DNA of 41,512 nucleotides, taken from the IMG/VR virus record IMGVR_UViG_3300037153_000256, positions 1-41,512 of that record; one strand, 5' to 3'. The notes beneath the pieces were generated by a model. The model worked only from the letters and a program-made list of their open reading frames with translations, was not told where the DNA came from and did no database searches. The position numbers were made by a program, and so were the translations under genes. Numbering within the stretch: position 1 is the first letter of the stretch; every line of letters starts with the position of its first letter. Shown in pieces: positions 1 through 6,293 of the stretch. Source of the stretch: a virus.

Positions 1-126
1 CGGCGACCGAGCCGAGATCGAGCGGCTGCGGGCATTTATCTCGCGCCTCGACGCCCTGAACGACAACCCCGCCTGCTTCAACTCCAATATTGATGCTGCA
101 ATCCGAGAGTTCCGCGCCCTGGAGGA
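1..126. repeat. Terminal repeat, left copy (matches 41379-41504)
   Basis: These 126 bases are identical to 41379-41504. After them the copies differ: the left copy reads GGAGGAAGAAGGCATG and the right copy GGAGGAGAAGGCAT. The repeat lies inside a coding gene and shows no packaging signal that I recognise. It is most simply the overlap of a circular or circularly permuted assembly; a true direct terminal repeat is the alternative. Confidence 0.9.
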
Positions 127-301
127 AGAAGGCATGAGCGACTGGATTAGATTGCCGTCAAAAGATCGGCGTATCGCACAGGGCGACGACTGGGCGGGCG
201 ACGCTTGGCAACACGTCCTTACGCTGGAGGTACACTGGACAGCAGTTAACAAGGGGCCGCCATTGACGACTAGATTTTATGAGGGGGAGGAGAAGGCATG
301 A
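2..301 (+). CDS. Small accessory protein, 5' partial (continues from 41230)
   Basis: This is the 3' part of the gene that starts at 41230 when the ends are joined; together they give about 149 residues. The visible part begins GDRAEIERLRAFISRLDALN, a helical and probably coiled-coil segment. After position 134 it carries a second domain-like segment starting MSDWIRLPSK. An internal ATG at 134 has a good ribosome-binding site (GGAGGAAG), so the second half could also be made alone. The TGA at 299-301 overlaps the next ATG at 298. The function is unknown. The single extra A at 127, relative to the right end of the window, decides whether the two halves are fused. Confidence 0.65.
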   Translation, partial: GDRAEIERLRAFISRLDALNDNPACFNSNIDAAIREFRALEEEGMSDWIRLPSKDRRIAQGDDWAGDAWQHVLTLEVHWTAVNKGPPLTTRFYEGEEKA

Positions 302-573
302 GCGACTTTAGGCATTTCGTAGGAAAGCCCCGCAAGGACGGAGAAGACGCCTTGTCCGCCGAGATCGAGCGGCTGCACACCCAGCTTGCTTTCCGCACTG
401 AGGTTTCCGACCGGCTCGCTGTGTGCAACGCCGAAGCCGCCGCCTTCCTCGACCGGATGGCGGATAGGATCGAGCACATGCCGATTTATGGCGAACAAGC
501 CGAACACTGGGCTAAAGCCGAAGCCGCCGCCGACTGCCGCGCGATGGCGAAGAAACTGAGAGGTGAGACATGA
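298..573 (+). CDS. Small accessory protein, tandem paralogue 1
   Basis: A protein of 91 residues whose ATG overlaps the preceding stop, preceded by GGAGGAGAAGG. The C-terminal half has the pattern AEAAAFLDRMADRIE followed by AAADCRAMAKKLR, which recurs in the next gene. At DNA level, exact repeats of 21 nt (433-453 and 690-710) and 27 nt (523-549 and 759-785) show recent duplication or recombination. The segment LSAEIERL also resembles the preceding gene, with an exact 19-nt repeat at 11-29 and 358-376. The function is unknown. Translational coupling puts it in the accessory operon that crosses the contig ends. Confidence 0.75.
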   Translation: MSDFRHFVGKPRKDGEDALSAEIERLHTQLAFRTEVSDRLAVCNAEAAAFLDRMADRIEHMPIYGEQAEHWAKAEAAADCRAMAKKLRGET

Positions 574-803
574 AACCGCCGTTCGAGCTTTACCGCGAAT
601 GTGATATTGCCGACGCCGATGGACATATCTGCACGGCAGAGAACAAGGAGATTGCCGCCGCGATCCTCGCTGTGCTCAACCACGCTGCGGAAGCCGCCGC
701 CTTCCTCGACGCGCTGGCGGATCGGCTAGTGCGCGATGACTTGTTGCAGATCGACCACGCCGCCGCCGACTGCCGCGCGATGGCGGCGAAGCTACGCAAA
801 TGA
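570..803 (+). CDS. Small accessory protein, tandem paralogue 2
   Basis: A protein of 77 residues with an ATGA overlap at both ends. Its C-terminus (AEAAAFLDALADRLV and AAADCRAMAAKLRK) is a paralogue of the previous gene, while its N-terminus (MKPPFELYRECDIADADGH) is different. A shared helical tail on unrelated heads suggests a modular, recombining small-gene family. I recognise no enzyme or DNA-binding motif. Confidence 0.75.
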   Translation: MKPPFELYRECDIADADGHICTAENKEIAAAILAVLNHAAEAAAFLDALADRLVRDDLLQIDHAAADCRAMAAKLRK

Positions 804-1006
804 TTGACGCCATGGAACAGTTCATCGCCGAGAACATCGAGCGTTGGCGCGACGAATTCCATTTCGCAATTCTGTGGGACCGTCAGCCGATCGATGTGCA
901 GAGCATCAAACACGACATGCCCGACGACAAAACCCTGGCCACCAGGCGAGAGTTCCAGCAGCGCATCCGCCACGAGCTCACATTCATCGCCTACGACTGC
1001 TCATAA
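800..1006 (+). CDS. Hypothetical protein
   Basis: A protein of 68 residues starting MIDAMEQFIAENIERWRDE. The ATG overlaps the preceding TGA, so it belongs to the same coupled run. It is charged, mostly helical, without Cys pairs or membrane segments. No family is recognised. Two other plus-strand frames are also open here, but only this one is coupled to its neighbours. Confidence 0.65.
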   Translation: MIDAMEQFIAENIERWRDEFHFAILWDRQPIDVQSIKHDMPDDKTLATRREFQQRIRHELTFIAYDCS

Positions 1007-1011
1007 AGCCC

Positions 1012-1161
1012 ATGATCAAGACCGTGCCGATCTGCGATGAGTGCTGGCGCAAGCAGGAAGGCGAGCGCGAGCCGGTGCGCATGCGCGAGCCCGAGGTCGA
1101 GACGTGCTACGTCTGTGATCATCCCACGAGCTCGGGCATCTACGTGCGGAGGTATGCATGA
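1012..1161 (+). CDS. Small zinc-ribbon protein
   Basis: A 49-residue protein starting MIKTVPICDECWRKQEGE. Two CxxC pairs (about residues 8/11 and 32/35; CDEC and CYVC) are spaced as in a minimal zinc ribbon, so a structural zinc site is likely. It starts five bases after the previous stop and its TGA overlaps the next ATG (1158). Its role is unknown; phage proteins of this size often bind nucleic acid or a host protein. Confidence 0.6.
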   Translation: MIKTVPICDECWRKQEGEREPVRMREPEVETCYVCDHPTSSGIYVRRYA

Positions 1162-1394
1162 AACGCCGCCGCTCAACAGCGCGCGATCTACGCAAAATAC
1201 TGCAGCACGTCGATACCCTGCTGGAAGGCTGCGACGACGGCTTTATCGATCAGGTCGTTGCCCTCAGCAACATGGACGTGCCCAGCGATTACACCGACCG
1301 ACTGCGCGTCGCCCTCACCAACATCCGCGCCATCGTCGAAGCCAAGTTGCGCCTGCATGAGGTCAACAAAAAACCCGGCTCACGGGCCGGGTGA
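1158..1394 (+). CDS. Hypothetical protein, last gene of accessory operon
   Basis: A 78-residue helical protein starting MKRRRSTARDLRKILQHVD, coupled by ATGA to the zinc-ribbon gene. The C-terminus (KKPGSRAG) is encoded by the hairpin that serves as terminator for the converging minus-strand operon. No family is recognised. It is the downstream end of the plus-strand run that starts near 39.5 kb. Confidence 0.65.
   Translation: MKRRRSTARDLRKILQHVDTLLEGCDDGFIDQVVALSNMDVPSDYTDRLRVALTNIRAIVEAKLRLHEVNKKPGSRAG
1367..1392 (-). terminator. Rho-independent terminator of the early (minus) operon
   Basis: Read on the minus strand, the arms ACCCGGC and GCCGGGT (1386-1392 and 1373-1379, loop of 6) are followed by a run of six Us from the A tract at 1368-1373. 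It overlaps the stop codon of the 1380-1868 gene and the 3' end of the converging 1158-1394 gene. On the plus strand no U tract follows. Confidence 0.8.
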
Positions 1395-1868
1395 ATATCT
1401 TTTGCGCCGTCCAGTGCGAGCGACGTAGCCATCCCTGGTCATGCCTGTAGATGATCTATAATTGCAATCGAATTTCTCGGGTGTCAAGTCGAACCGCTCA
1501 AGCCCCACGATCTCACTCTCGCTTCCCAGCCTTGCCTTGATCATCGCGATGGCCGTCTCGGCATCGAGGTAGTATTTCTCGCCACTCGCATGGAACGGCT
1601 TGCCTTTGAATTCGGCGTGAATGGCCTTTTCCAGTCGTCGCGCCTCCGTCTCCTCCATCCAGAAGCAACACACGAGCGCGGAATTCTCATGCAGCCGGTC
1701 GATCTGCATCGCACGGCTGCGCGTGCTCGCGGTCACCCCGATCTTCACCAAGCCGTCCGCAATCTCGATCACGTAAACGGCTGCCCGGCCGGGACACTTG
1801 TGCGTTGCGCCTCTTAGTTTCCCGCTTGCAAACCGGTGCCCGATCTTGCGCTTCCTGCCCGCCCGCAT
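1380..1868 (-). CDS. MUG113/T5orf172 (GIY-YIG-like) domain protein
   Basis: A protein of 162 residues. After a basic N-terminus with one Cys, residues 30-110 read AVYVIEIADGLVKIGVTAS, then R-rich and MEETEARRLEKAIHAEFKG segments. This is the pattern of the MUG113/T5orf172 group of the GIY-YIG nuclease superfamily. The first motif is YVI...VKIGVT rather than a strict GIY-YIG, so nuclease activity is uncertain. The start is the ATG after GGGAGGG. It overlaps the upstream gene by 55 nt and is the last gene of the minus early operon. Such genes are frequent in phages, with roles mostly unknown. Confidence 0.75.
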   Translation of the reverse strand: MRAGRKRKIGHRFASGKLRGATHKCPGRAAVYVIEIADGLVKIGVTASTRSRAMQIDRLHENSALVCCFWMEETEARRLEKAIHAEFKGKPFHASGEKYYLDAETAIAMIKARLGSESEIVGLERFDLTPEKFDCNYRSSTGMTRDGYVARTGRRKRYSPGP

Positions 1869-2410
1869 TTATCCCTCCCAATGAGTAGTCCGAAGTGCCG
1901 CGCCAGCGCATCGAGGCCGATGCGCAGCAGGTCGAGGTCGAGCGCCGGCAGGTCGTGCACCACCACGCAGGTCACCAGCACGCTGACCTGATGCCCGCAT
2001 TTCAGCAGCGCACGCTGCGCCTCCTCGTACACCTTGCGCCGGAACCAGCAGCGGCAGTGCTGCACCACCTCGCAGCCGTCACACGTGAAACCATGCCCGC
2101 CACCCTGCGCGAGCTCGGCAGGCCCAGCCAGCGTCCAGACATACCCACGCCACAGTGCCAGGTATGTTTCCCCCGCCAGTCCCTGATCAGCCGTTAGCGT
2201 ACCGCGTAGCACCAGCCGGCCGAGCTCCGTCTCGGCCCGCTGGTCCACGGCACGCTCGCCGAGCCCGCGCCGATGCGGCATTTGCGCGGCTATCTCACGG
2301 GTCGACACCGCCGGCAACCGCCGCCGTCCTCCCCGTGTCCGCGGGCCACTCTTGCGCGGTCGTCCTCGCCGCCTACGCACCGTCAGCGCCTCGCGTTTGG
2401 CAATGCCCAT
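1814..2410 (-). CDS. Conserved rhizobial-phage-type hypothetical protein
   Basis: A 198-residue protein. The N-terminus is an AT-hook-like basic stretch (RRRRGRPRK), followed by REIAAQMPHRRGLGERAVDQ, a helical segment (residues 55-95) and several Cys/His residues around 108-135 (CDGCEVVQHCRCW). GRPRK suggests minor-groove DNA binding. It overlaps the 2383-2940 gene by 28 nt and the 1380-1868 gene by 55 nt. The resemblance to hypothetical proteins of rhizobial prophages is from memory and gives no function. Confidence 0.7.
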   Translation of the reverse strand: MGIAKREALTVRRRRGRPRKSGPRTRGGRRRLPAVSTREIAAQMPHRRGLGERAVDQRAETELGRLVLRGTLTADQGLAGETYLALWRGYVWTLAGPAELAQGGGHGFTCDGCEVVQHCRCWFRRKVYEEAQRALLKCGHQVSVLVTCVVVHDLPALDLDLLRIGLDALARHFGLLIGRDKCGRAGSARSGTGLQAGN

Positions 2411-2940
2411 AACGCCGCATTCTCGGCCCGATGCTTCGCCGCCAGCAACGGCTCAACCGGAGGGCGCGGCCACATCCTCGGATAAACCACACGCCACGAC
2501 CTGCCCGCCTCAACCTCCCGGAGTGCCGCTAAGCATTTCCCAGAAGCGTCTTCCAACTCCCAATCGTCCAATGCTTTTGGAAACTCAACCCAGCGCCAGG
2601 CTCGGAGACACTTGGTCGCCAGTTCAAACCCACGTTTTTCGCGGCTTTCTTTGCTCGCCAGCGCGCTTTTGAGGGTCCGTGTAGCCCCAAAATGAAAAGG
2701 TCGATAAAATATGGGAAACTTTCGATAGTCCCGATCGCACTTGTTTCGCCCGCAAAGCCAGCGCTCACGCTCCCCCGACCGGTCGTATTCTCGCTCACAA
2801 ACCACACACCGCCGCCGGTGATATTGCTCAAAACACCCACGACAGCAAAACGCCGCGTGCGGGTTTTCCTGCGGTTCCCTCAAAGTCGTCCCACAACGCG
2901 GGTTCCGACACCGATGCCGCAGTCGTAATTCCTCACCCAT
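2383..2940 (-). CDS. Cys-rich zinc-binding hypothetical protein
   Basis: About 185 residues. The first 70 residues hold several Cys pairs (CRNPRCG, CCRGC, CVVC, CGRNKC) that could bind two or three zinc ions. The rest is basic, with aromatic WR and WP motifs. The chosen ATG at 2940 has GGAGG five bases upstream. A Met four codons further upstream (2952) would place that GGAGG inside the gene. It could be a nucleic-acid-binding or recombination-associated protein; no catalytic motif is visible. It lies between the presumed origin region and the operon end. Confidence 0.7.
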   Translation of the reverse strand: MGEELRLRHRCRNPRCGTTLREPQENPHAAFCCRGCFEQYHRRRCVVCEREYDRSGERERWLCGRNKCDRDYRKFPIFYRPFHFGATRTLKSALASKESREKRGFELATKCLRAWRWVEFPKALDDWELEDASGKCLAALREVEAGRSWRVVYPRMWPRPPVEPLLAAKHRAENAALWALPNARR

Positions 2941-3003
2941 GTCATCCTCCATCGGGCCACTAAATCTATCTCACATCCAGTGAAAAAACTCGCCATTCGC
3001 CTC

Positions 3004-3630
3004 CTAATCACTAAGAAACGGCGTGCTATTCACAGCCCTCGGGTCACCAATCCGTCTCCTAAGTGACTGGCCCGGTGTCAAGGGAAACGCCGTCCTTTCG
3101 CGAGTGGGCCAGGCGGTCCGCGCGGTAGCCCGGTAGCCGAATGGTCCGGTTGAGCCTGCCCATGTCCTATGCAAGGACATCGGCGGCTTGGATAACCCAT
3201 TGATATTGCTGTGCTTCTGCATGACGTCACGTCGAGTGGTGCGCGCCTGGTGCGCCTCGGCCTCGGTCGCCAGGGGCCCCGGCCGTCCTCGACCCCCCCC
3301 GGTATGCGAGCGGGTGGTCAGCAGTCCCGTTCCATCGAGGAGGTGGCGCGGGCCCCACACCCGTGCGTTAGTGTTCGGGGGCAAGCTGGCGGCCTTTCCG
3401 GCTCCATAGATGCCCTCTGGGGCCATAGATGCCCTACTCGGGGATTGGGCATCTATGGGGGGCGAGGGCATCAATGGGCCGCCGGCCTTCCTCCACCCTG
3501 ACAGTCCGACAAACGGATTATCGCCTGCTGTGAGATACCCCCCGGCTATTTTTGGTTGGGCTGGGGCCCCTTGTTGCGGGTCGGTTTGACCCCCCGGTTT
3601 TTGTAAAGGGGTTTGGCGAACTTTCTTCAT
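3004..3630 (-). CDS. Doubtful open frame over repeat-rich (origin-like) region
   Basis: An open frame of 208 codons following the replication gene, starting MKKVRQTPLQKPGGQTD. It is poor in predicted structure, rich in Pro/Gly/Thr, and has only a weak ribosome-binding site. It crosses four copies of a 12-nt motif in both orientations (3404-3477), so the motif encodes different peptides in each copy. This points to DNA-level function. The frame may be real only in its first 60 or so codons, or not at all. Confidence 0.35.
   Translation of the reverse strand: MKKVRQTPLQKPGGQTDPQQGAPAQPKIAGGYLTAGDNPFVGLSGWRKAGGPLMPSPPIDAQSPSRASMAPEGIYGAGKAASLPPNTNARVWGPRHLLDGTGLLTTRSHTGGGRGRPGPLATEAEAHQARTTRRDVMQKHSNINGLSKPPMSLHRTWAGSTGPFGYRATARTAWPTRERTAFPLTPGQSLRRRIGDPRAVNSTPFLSD
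3404..3477. repeat. Four copies of GGGCATCTATGG in both orientations (iteron-like)
   Basis: CCATAGATGCCC occurs at 3404-3415 and 3423-3434. Its reverse complement occurs at 3447-3458, and a one-mismatch copy (GGGCATCAATGG) at 3466-3477. The second and third copies form a perfect 12-bp inverted repeat. The spacing, the mixed orientation and the place just after a replication gene suggest initiator or regulator binding. Confidence 0.75.
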
Positions 3631-3651
3631 TGGACAGCTTCTTGCGGTGTT

Positions 3652-4245
3652 TCACGTGAACGGCTTTCGGGTACCTGCTGGTGACCATCCCATGCGCTGG
3701 TTGAGGTCGGCGAGGGTTTCAGGAGGGCGAGCGAGCGAGCCGTCGGCGAGCGGAGCTCGCGAGCCCTCCGGTGGGTTATCCACATGGGGGGTCTGCTGGC
3801 TCTCTCCGAGGGAAGAATAGTTCTCTCTAGGTGTTTTAGAGCTAGGCATATGCATTTGCATGGTTTCATCGGATGCATTTGCAGATGCATTTGCATTGTG
3901 CCCCCCGTTGTTTTCTCTATGGTTTTTCCATCTTTTGAATGCTGCATCTGCACGTACAGCGGACTTGCCTATTACTTTTGCTACGACGGACTTAGCCAGG
4001 AAGTTATGGACAAGTTCTCCGTCAATATAGAGCTTACCCTTTGCTAGAAGTTGTGCCCGCAGGCGCCGCGCGACCCTCGGATCGCATCCCCACACTTCAG
4101 CAAATAGTTTGATGTCGTCGGGGAACACGCCGTCGCGGGCGCCGTAGCTGGCAATCCAGTCGGCAAAGGCACCCCGCTCTTCAAGCGAGAGCCCGCGCGT
4201 GCCCGCAAGCCAGCGGTCGACGTAGAAGGGCACGACGCCGGCCAC
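3652..4245 (-). CDS. DUF1376-type replication protein (YdaU-like)
   Basis: A protein of 197 residues. The N-terminal 100 residues (VPFYVDRWLAGTRGLSLEER, then DGVFPDDIKLFAEVWGCDPR, then a beta hairpin around GKLYIDGELVHN) match the winged-helix-like DUF1376 domain of phage replication-initiation proteins. The rest is low-complexity, with the repeated peptide NANASANAS and a polar tail, as in lambda O-like initiators. The start is a GTG at 4245 sharing one base with the upstream TAG and preceded by GGGAGGG; an ATG further upstream has no such signal. Iterons and a DnaA box lie inside the gene, resembling the lambda ori arrangement. No helicase or primase gene was seen elsewhere. Confidence 0.8.
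   Translation of the reverse strand: MAGVVPFYVDRWLAGTRGLSLEERGAFADWIASYGARDGVFPDDIKLFAEVWGCDPRVARRLRAQLLAKGKLYIDGELVHNFLAKSVVAKVIGKSAVRADAAFKRWKNHRENNGGHNANASANASDETMQMHMPSSKTPRENYSSLGESQQTPHVDNPPEGSRAPLADGSLARPPETLADLNQRMGWSPAGTRKPFT
3776..3784 (+). other. DnaA box (perfect TTATCCACA)
   Basis: The 9-mer equals the consensus DnaA box. It lies inside the replication gene, between the two repeat clusters (3404-3477 and 3850-3952). A single 9-mer can arise by chance, so its weight comes from the context. Confidence 0.55.
3850..3952. repeat. Iteron-like repeats ATGCATTTGCA within replication gene
   Basis: Three exact copies of ATGCATTTGCA occur at 3850-3860, 3873-3883 and 3885-3895. A degenerate copy (CTGCATCTGCA) lies at 3942-3952. 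Next to them (3896-3985) is a locally AT-richer stretch. Repeats inside an initiator gene beside an AT-rich segment are the classic lambdoid origin design. The repeats encode the NANASANAS peptide, so a protein-level origin is the alternative. Confidence 0.6.
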
Positions 4246-4466
4246 TATGCGCCCTCCCGATGTTTCTCCTTCCACCAACCTGGGCGGGGCTTTGAGAACT
4301 CGGTGATCAGCCCGCGCTGGACCGCCTTCTTGTGCCAGTATCGCCGCCACTGCGCCGGGCTTACCCGCTCGGGATGGGGCAGGTTGTCGCCGTAGGACCA
4401 AAAATCGATCGGCAGATCGGTGTCGTTAGGGTCGATTGGCGGCCAAAAGCCAGGAATTTTGAGCAT
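4245..4466 (-). CDS. Hypothetical protein upstream of replication gene
   Basis: A 73-residue protein starting MLKIPGFWPPIDPNDTDLPI, with many Trp residues and a basic C-terminus. The ATG at 4466 has GGAGG five bases upstream. Its TAG overlaps the GTG of the replication gene by one base, so the two are translationally coupled and may act together. No family is recognised. Confidence 0.65.
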   Translation of the reverse strand: MLKIPGFWPPIDPNDTDLPIDFWSYGDNLPHPERVSPAQWRRYWHKKAVQRGLITEFSKPRPGWWKEKHREGA

Positions 4467-4634
4467 CGGGCCCTCCAGCGCAGGTTGCCGCGCGGTGAGC
4501 CCACGCTGGAGAATGGGCAACGGAGCGACCGCTGTCCCGGCGGCACGCCCATGGAGAACTGGTTCGCAATCGCGGTCAAAGGTTTTCGCACCGCGCGTGC
4601 GAAAAGTAAGTGGGAGGCTGTGGAAGGCTGTGGA
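4467..4634. other. Gene-free interval with palindrome
   Basis: No convincing gene is seen in these 168 bases. They hold a 23-bp palindrome (4583-4605) and the repeated element CCACAGCC (minus strand, about 4618-4634). This is the only sizeable break in the early operon and may contain a second promoter or operator for the replication genes. Confidence 0.5.
4583..4605. promoter_or_regulatory. Perfect palindrome, candidate operator
   Basis: The arms TTTTCGCAC and GTGCGAAAA flank CGCGC, giving a perfect 9-bp dyad. No U-rich tail follows on either strand beyond the arm itself, so an operator or replication-protein site fits better than a terminator. Confidence 0.55.
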
Positions 4635-4844
4635 CTACACCAGCAGCAATTGCTCGCGCTCGCGCTCGGCCACCTCGCGCAGCCGGCCCGCGATCGCCGC
4701 CATCATTTCGATCTGCCGGTCGGCCTCGCGCTGCGACATGCGCCCCGCCATCACCCGCCCAGGATAGACCCGCAGGCGGATTTTGAGCTCGCGCTCGGCG
4801 CAGGCCACGAGCTCGGCCAGGCTATATGCCGTCGCGGTGGCCAT
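4635..4844 (-). CDS. Small conserved phage protein (rhizobial type)
   Basis: A 69-residue protein starting MATATAYSLAELVACAEREL and ending in a helical acidic and basic tail. The sequence style (two helices, YPGRVMAGRMSQREADRQIE in the middle) is familiar from short proteins next to replication genes in rhizobial prophages; this is a recollection, not a search. The ATG lies inside the end of the HTH gene (4822-5106). The function is unknown. Confidence 0.65.
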   Translation of the reverse strand: MATATAYSLAELVACAERELKIRLRVYPGRVMAGRMSQREADRQIEMMAAIAGRLREVAEREREQLLLV

Positions 4845-5106
4845 TGATCGCCTCCGAGACGCGCCCGATGTTGGTGCCAAGATGGCGCGCAATCCGGTTG
4901 AGCGGCCAGCCGCGCCGGCGCAGCTCGATCGCCTCGGCCACGTCCGCACGCGTCATCGTCGGCAAGCTGCGCCGCGCCCGAAATGCCGGCCGTTCCCGCT
5001 CGAGCAGCGCCCGCGCACTATTCAATCCCTTGCGCACGAACGGGTCCATGTCGTGCAGGCGCAGCAGCGCATCGATGATCGCCTTGGCGCGCGGTACGTC
5101 ACTCAT
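4822..5106 (-). CDS. Helix-turn-helix protein
   Basis: A 94-residue protein. Residues 52-92 (ADVAEAIELRRRGWPLNRIA then RHLGTNIGRVSEAINGHR) form a clear homeodomain-like helix-turn-helix, as in resolvase or Sigma70-r4-like folds. The N-terminal half is helical. It probably binds DNA, perhaps to regulate the early operon or assist replication. Its start overlaps the stop of the gene before it. Confidence 0.65.
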   Translation of the reverse strand: MSDVPRAKAIIDALLRLHDMDPFVRKGLNSARALLERERPAFRARRSLPTMTRADVAEAIELRRRGWPLNRIARHLGTNIGRVSEAINGHRDGI

Positions 5107-5299
5107 GGCGAGTCTCCTCGTGATCGATCACGCGCACCGAGGTGTACTTGGCGGTGTAGTGCATGCGATTGCCGGCACTCACCCGCAGCATCTTCTCGGC
5201 CGCCGCCTTCGCCACCGCATGCGGGTCGCTTTCGACCTGACAGAGCTCGCTCTCACCGCGGGCGCCGTACTGCACCACCATGATGCTGTAGCGCTTCAT
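5099..5299 (-). CDS. Hypothetical protein
   Basis: A 66-residue protein starting MKRYSIMVVQYGARGESELC, with a beta-rich N-terminus. The ATG at 5299 overlaps the TGA of the upstream gene; a TTG codon just upstream is less likely. No family is recognised. It is part of the ATGA-coupled chain of tiny early genes. Confidence 0.65.
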   Translation of the reverse strand: MKRYSIMVVQYGARGESELCQVESDPHAVAKAAAEKMLRVSAGNRMHYTAKYTSVRVIDHEETRHE

Positions 5300-5628
5300 C
5301 AATGCAACTCCATCAGACGGTCATTGTCGGCCTCGCTGTCACGCATGGCCCAGCCGGTCAGATGAAAGTCCCTGACTTTCTTCCAGTGCTTGCGCGGACC
5401 CGCGCCGCAATGCTTGTTGATAATTTCCCGCACGATCTTCCAGCCATCGTCCAGCCGCGTCGATAGAATGATCGGCGGCCAACACCTGCCCCCGCGTTTC
5501 TCGGCCTCCTCGATCAGATGTTCGCCGACGCGCGAAAGCACACGCTCGTCGTTCGTCATCACATAGCCGTGCATGTAGCCACCACCCACCGGGACGCTGA
5601 CTAGGAAATGTTTGATCTTGCCCGTCAT
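5299..5628 (-). CDS. Hypothetical protein
   Basis: A 109-residue protein starting MTGKIKHFLVSVPVGGGYMH. It has an alternating hydrophobic N-terminus and conserved-looking aromatic residues, but no recognised motif. The start is the ATG that overlaps the upstream TGA; the long in-frame extension upstream is Arg/Asp-rich shadow sequence. It is coupled on both sides. Confidence 0.65.
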   Translation of the reverse strand: MTGKIKHFLVSVPVGGGYMHGYVMTNDERVLSRVGEHLIEEAEKRGGRCWPPIILSTRLDDGWKIVREIINKHCGAGPRKHWKKVRDFHLTGWAMRDSEADNDRLMELH

Positions 5629-5885
5629 TTTCCGAGCTCGCCCATCAGCCGGCGGGTGTGACCATGCCAGGCGGCCATCGTGCGCTCGATCGCATTGGCC
5701 ACGTCGGTGTTGTAGCGCGCCATGTCGCGCAGCATCTGCACCGTGTCGCGTCCGCGCATCATCGCGTCGTAGGTTTCCGTCGCGGCCTCGGCCTGCACCG
5801 GCGGCGGCGGCGCCTTCATCGGCTGTCCACTCAGCCACTGCTGCTCCAGCGCTTCGAGCTCCTGGCCGTTTCCACTGATCGCCAT
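5625..5885 (-). CDS. Hypothetical helical protein
   Basis: An 86-residue protein starting MAISGNGQELEALEQQWLSG, with a long amphipathic C-terminal helix (DTVQMLRDMARYNTDVANAI). A good ribosome-binding site (GGGAGAG) precedes the ATG at 5885, one base from the upstream stop. An ATG six codons earlier is possible. The function is unknown. Confidence 0.65.
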   Translation of the reverse strand: MAISGNGQELEALEQQWLSGQPMKAPPPPVQAEAATETYDAMMRGRDTVQMLRDMARYNTDVANAIERTMAAWHGHTRRLMGELGK

Positions 5886-5886
5886 G

Positions 5887-6081
5887 TCACTCTCCCTGGT
5901 CACGTTTCCGCTTCGCCAAAAATTCCTCCAGCAGGCGCAGCCCAGTGACGTCCTCGGCCTCGCGCTCGCCCGGCGTCCCCGGCAGGTACGGGTTCGTCTG
6001 GTTGAGTGCCTGCTGCTGCTCGGCCAGCGCGCGATACGCCCGCATCATGTATTCGCCGTTGTCGAGCCGTTGGTGACCCAT
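5887..6081 (-). CDS. Hypothetical protein
   Basis: A 64-residue protein starting MGHQRLDNGEYMMRAYRALA, a Gln-rich helix followed by a turn and a basic tail. The ATG overlaps the upstream TGA and follows AAGGAGG, the strongest Shine-Dalgarno in this operon. No family is recognised. Confidence 0.6.
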   Translation of the reverse strand: MGHQRLDNGEYMMRAYRALAEQQQALNQTNPYLPGTPGEREAEDVTGLRLLEEFLAKRKRDQGE

Positions 6082-6293
6082 CAGTGCGCCTCCTTGGACG
6101 CCGGCTGGATCACCTCGTTGCCGAGCTCCTGCAGGTGGTCCTTCAGCAGTTGGTTGATCCACATCGCCAGCCGGTGCGCCATCGCCTCGTCGTGGATGTT
6201 GCTGAACTCCACCGTGACGGAATTGTTGCCGTCGCTATCCACCAGGCGCGCGCACTCCACAAGGATCGCACCGAACGCCTTGCGACTGGTCAT
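6081..6293 (-). CDS. Hypothetical protein
   Basis: A 70-residue protein starting MTSRKAFGAILVECARLVDS, with a short beta segment (NSVTVEFSNI) and a C-terminal amphipathic helix. It is ATGA-coupled to the GcrA-like gene before it and to the 5887-6081 gene after it. The function is unknown. Confidence 0.65.
   Translation of the reverse strand: MTSRKAFGAILVECARLVDSDGNNSVTVEFSNIHDEAMAHRLAMWINQLLKDHLQELGNEVIQPASKEAH

Noticed and set aside
3627-3953. Second minus-strand frame within the DUF1376 gene
   Set aside because: It overlaps the repeat-rich tail of the replication protein in another frame and has no ribosome-binding site or domain.
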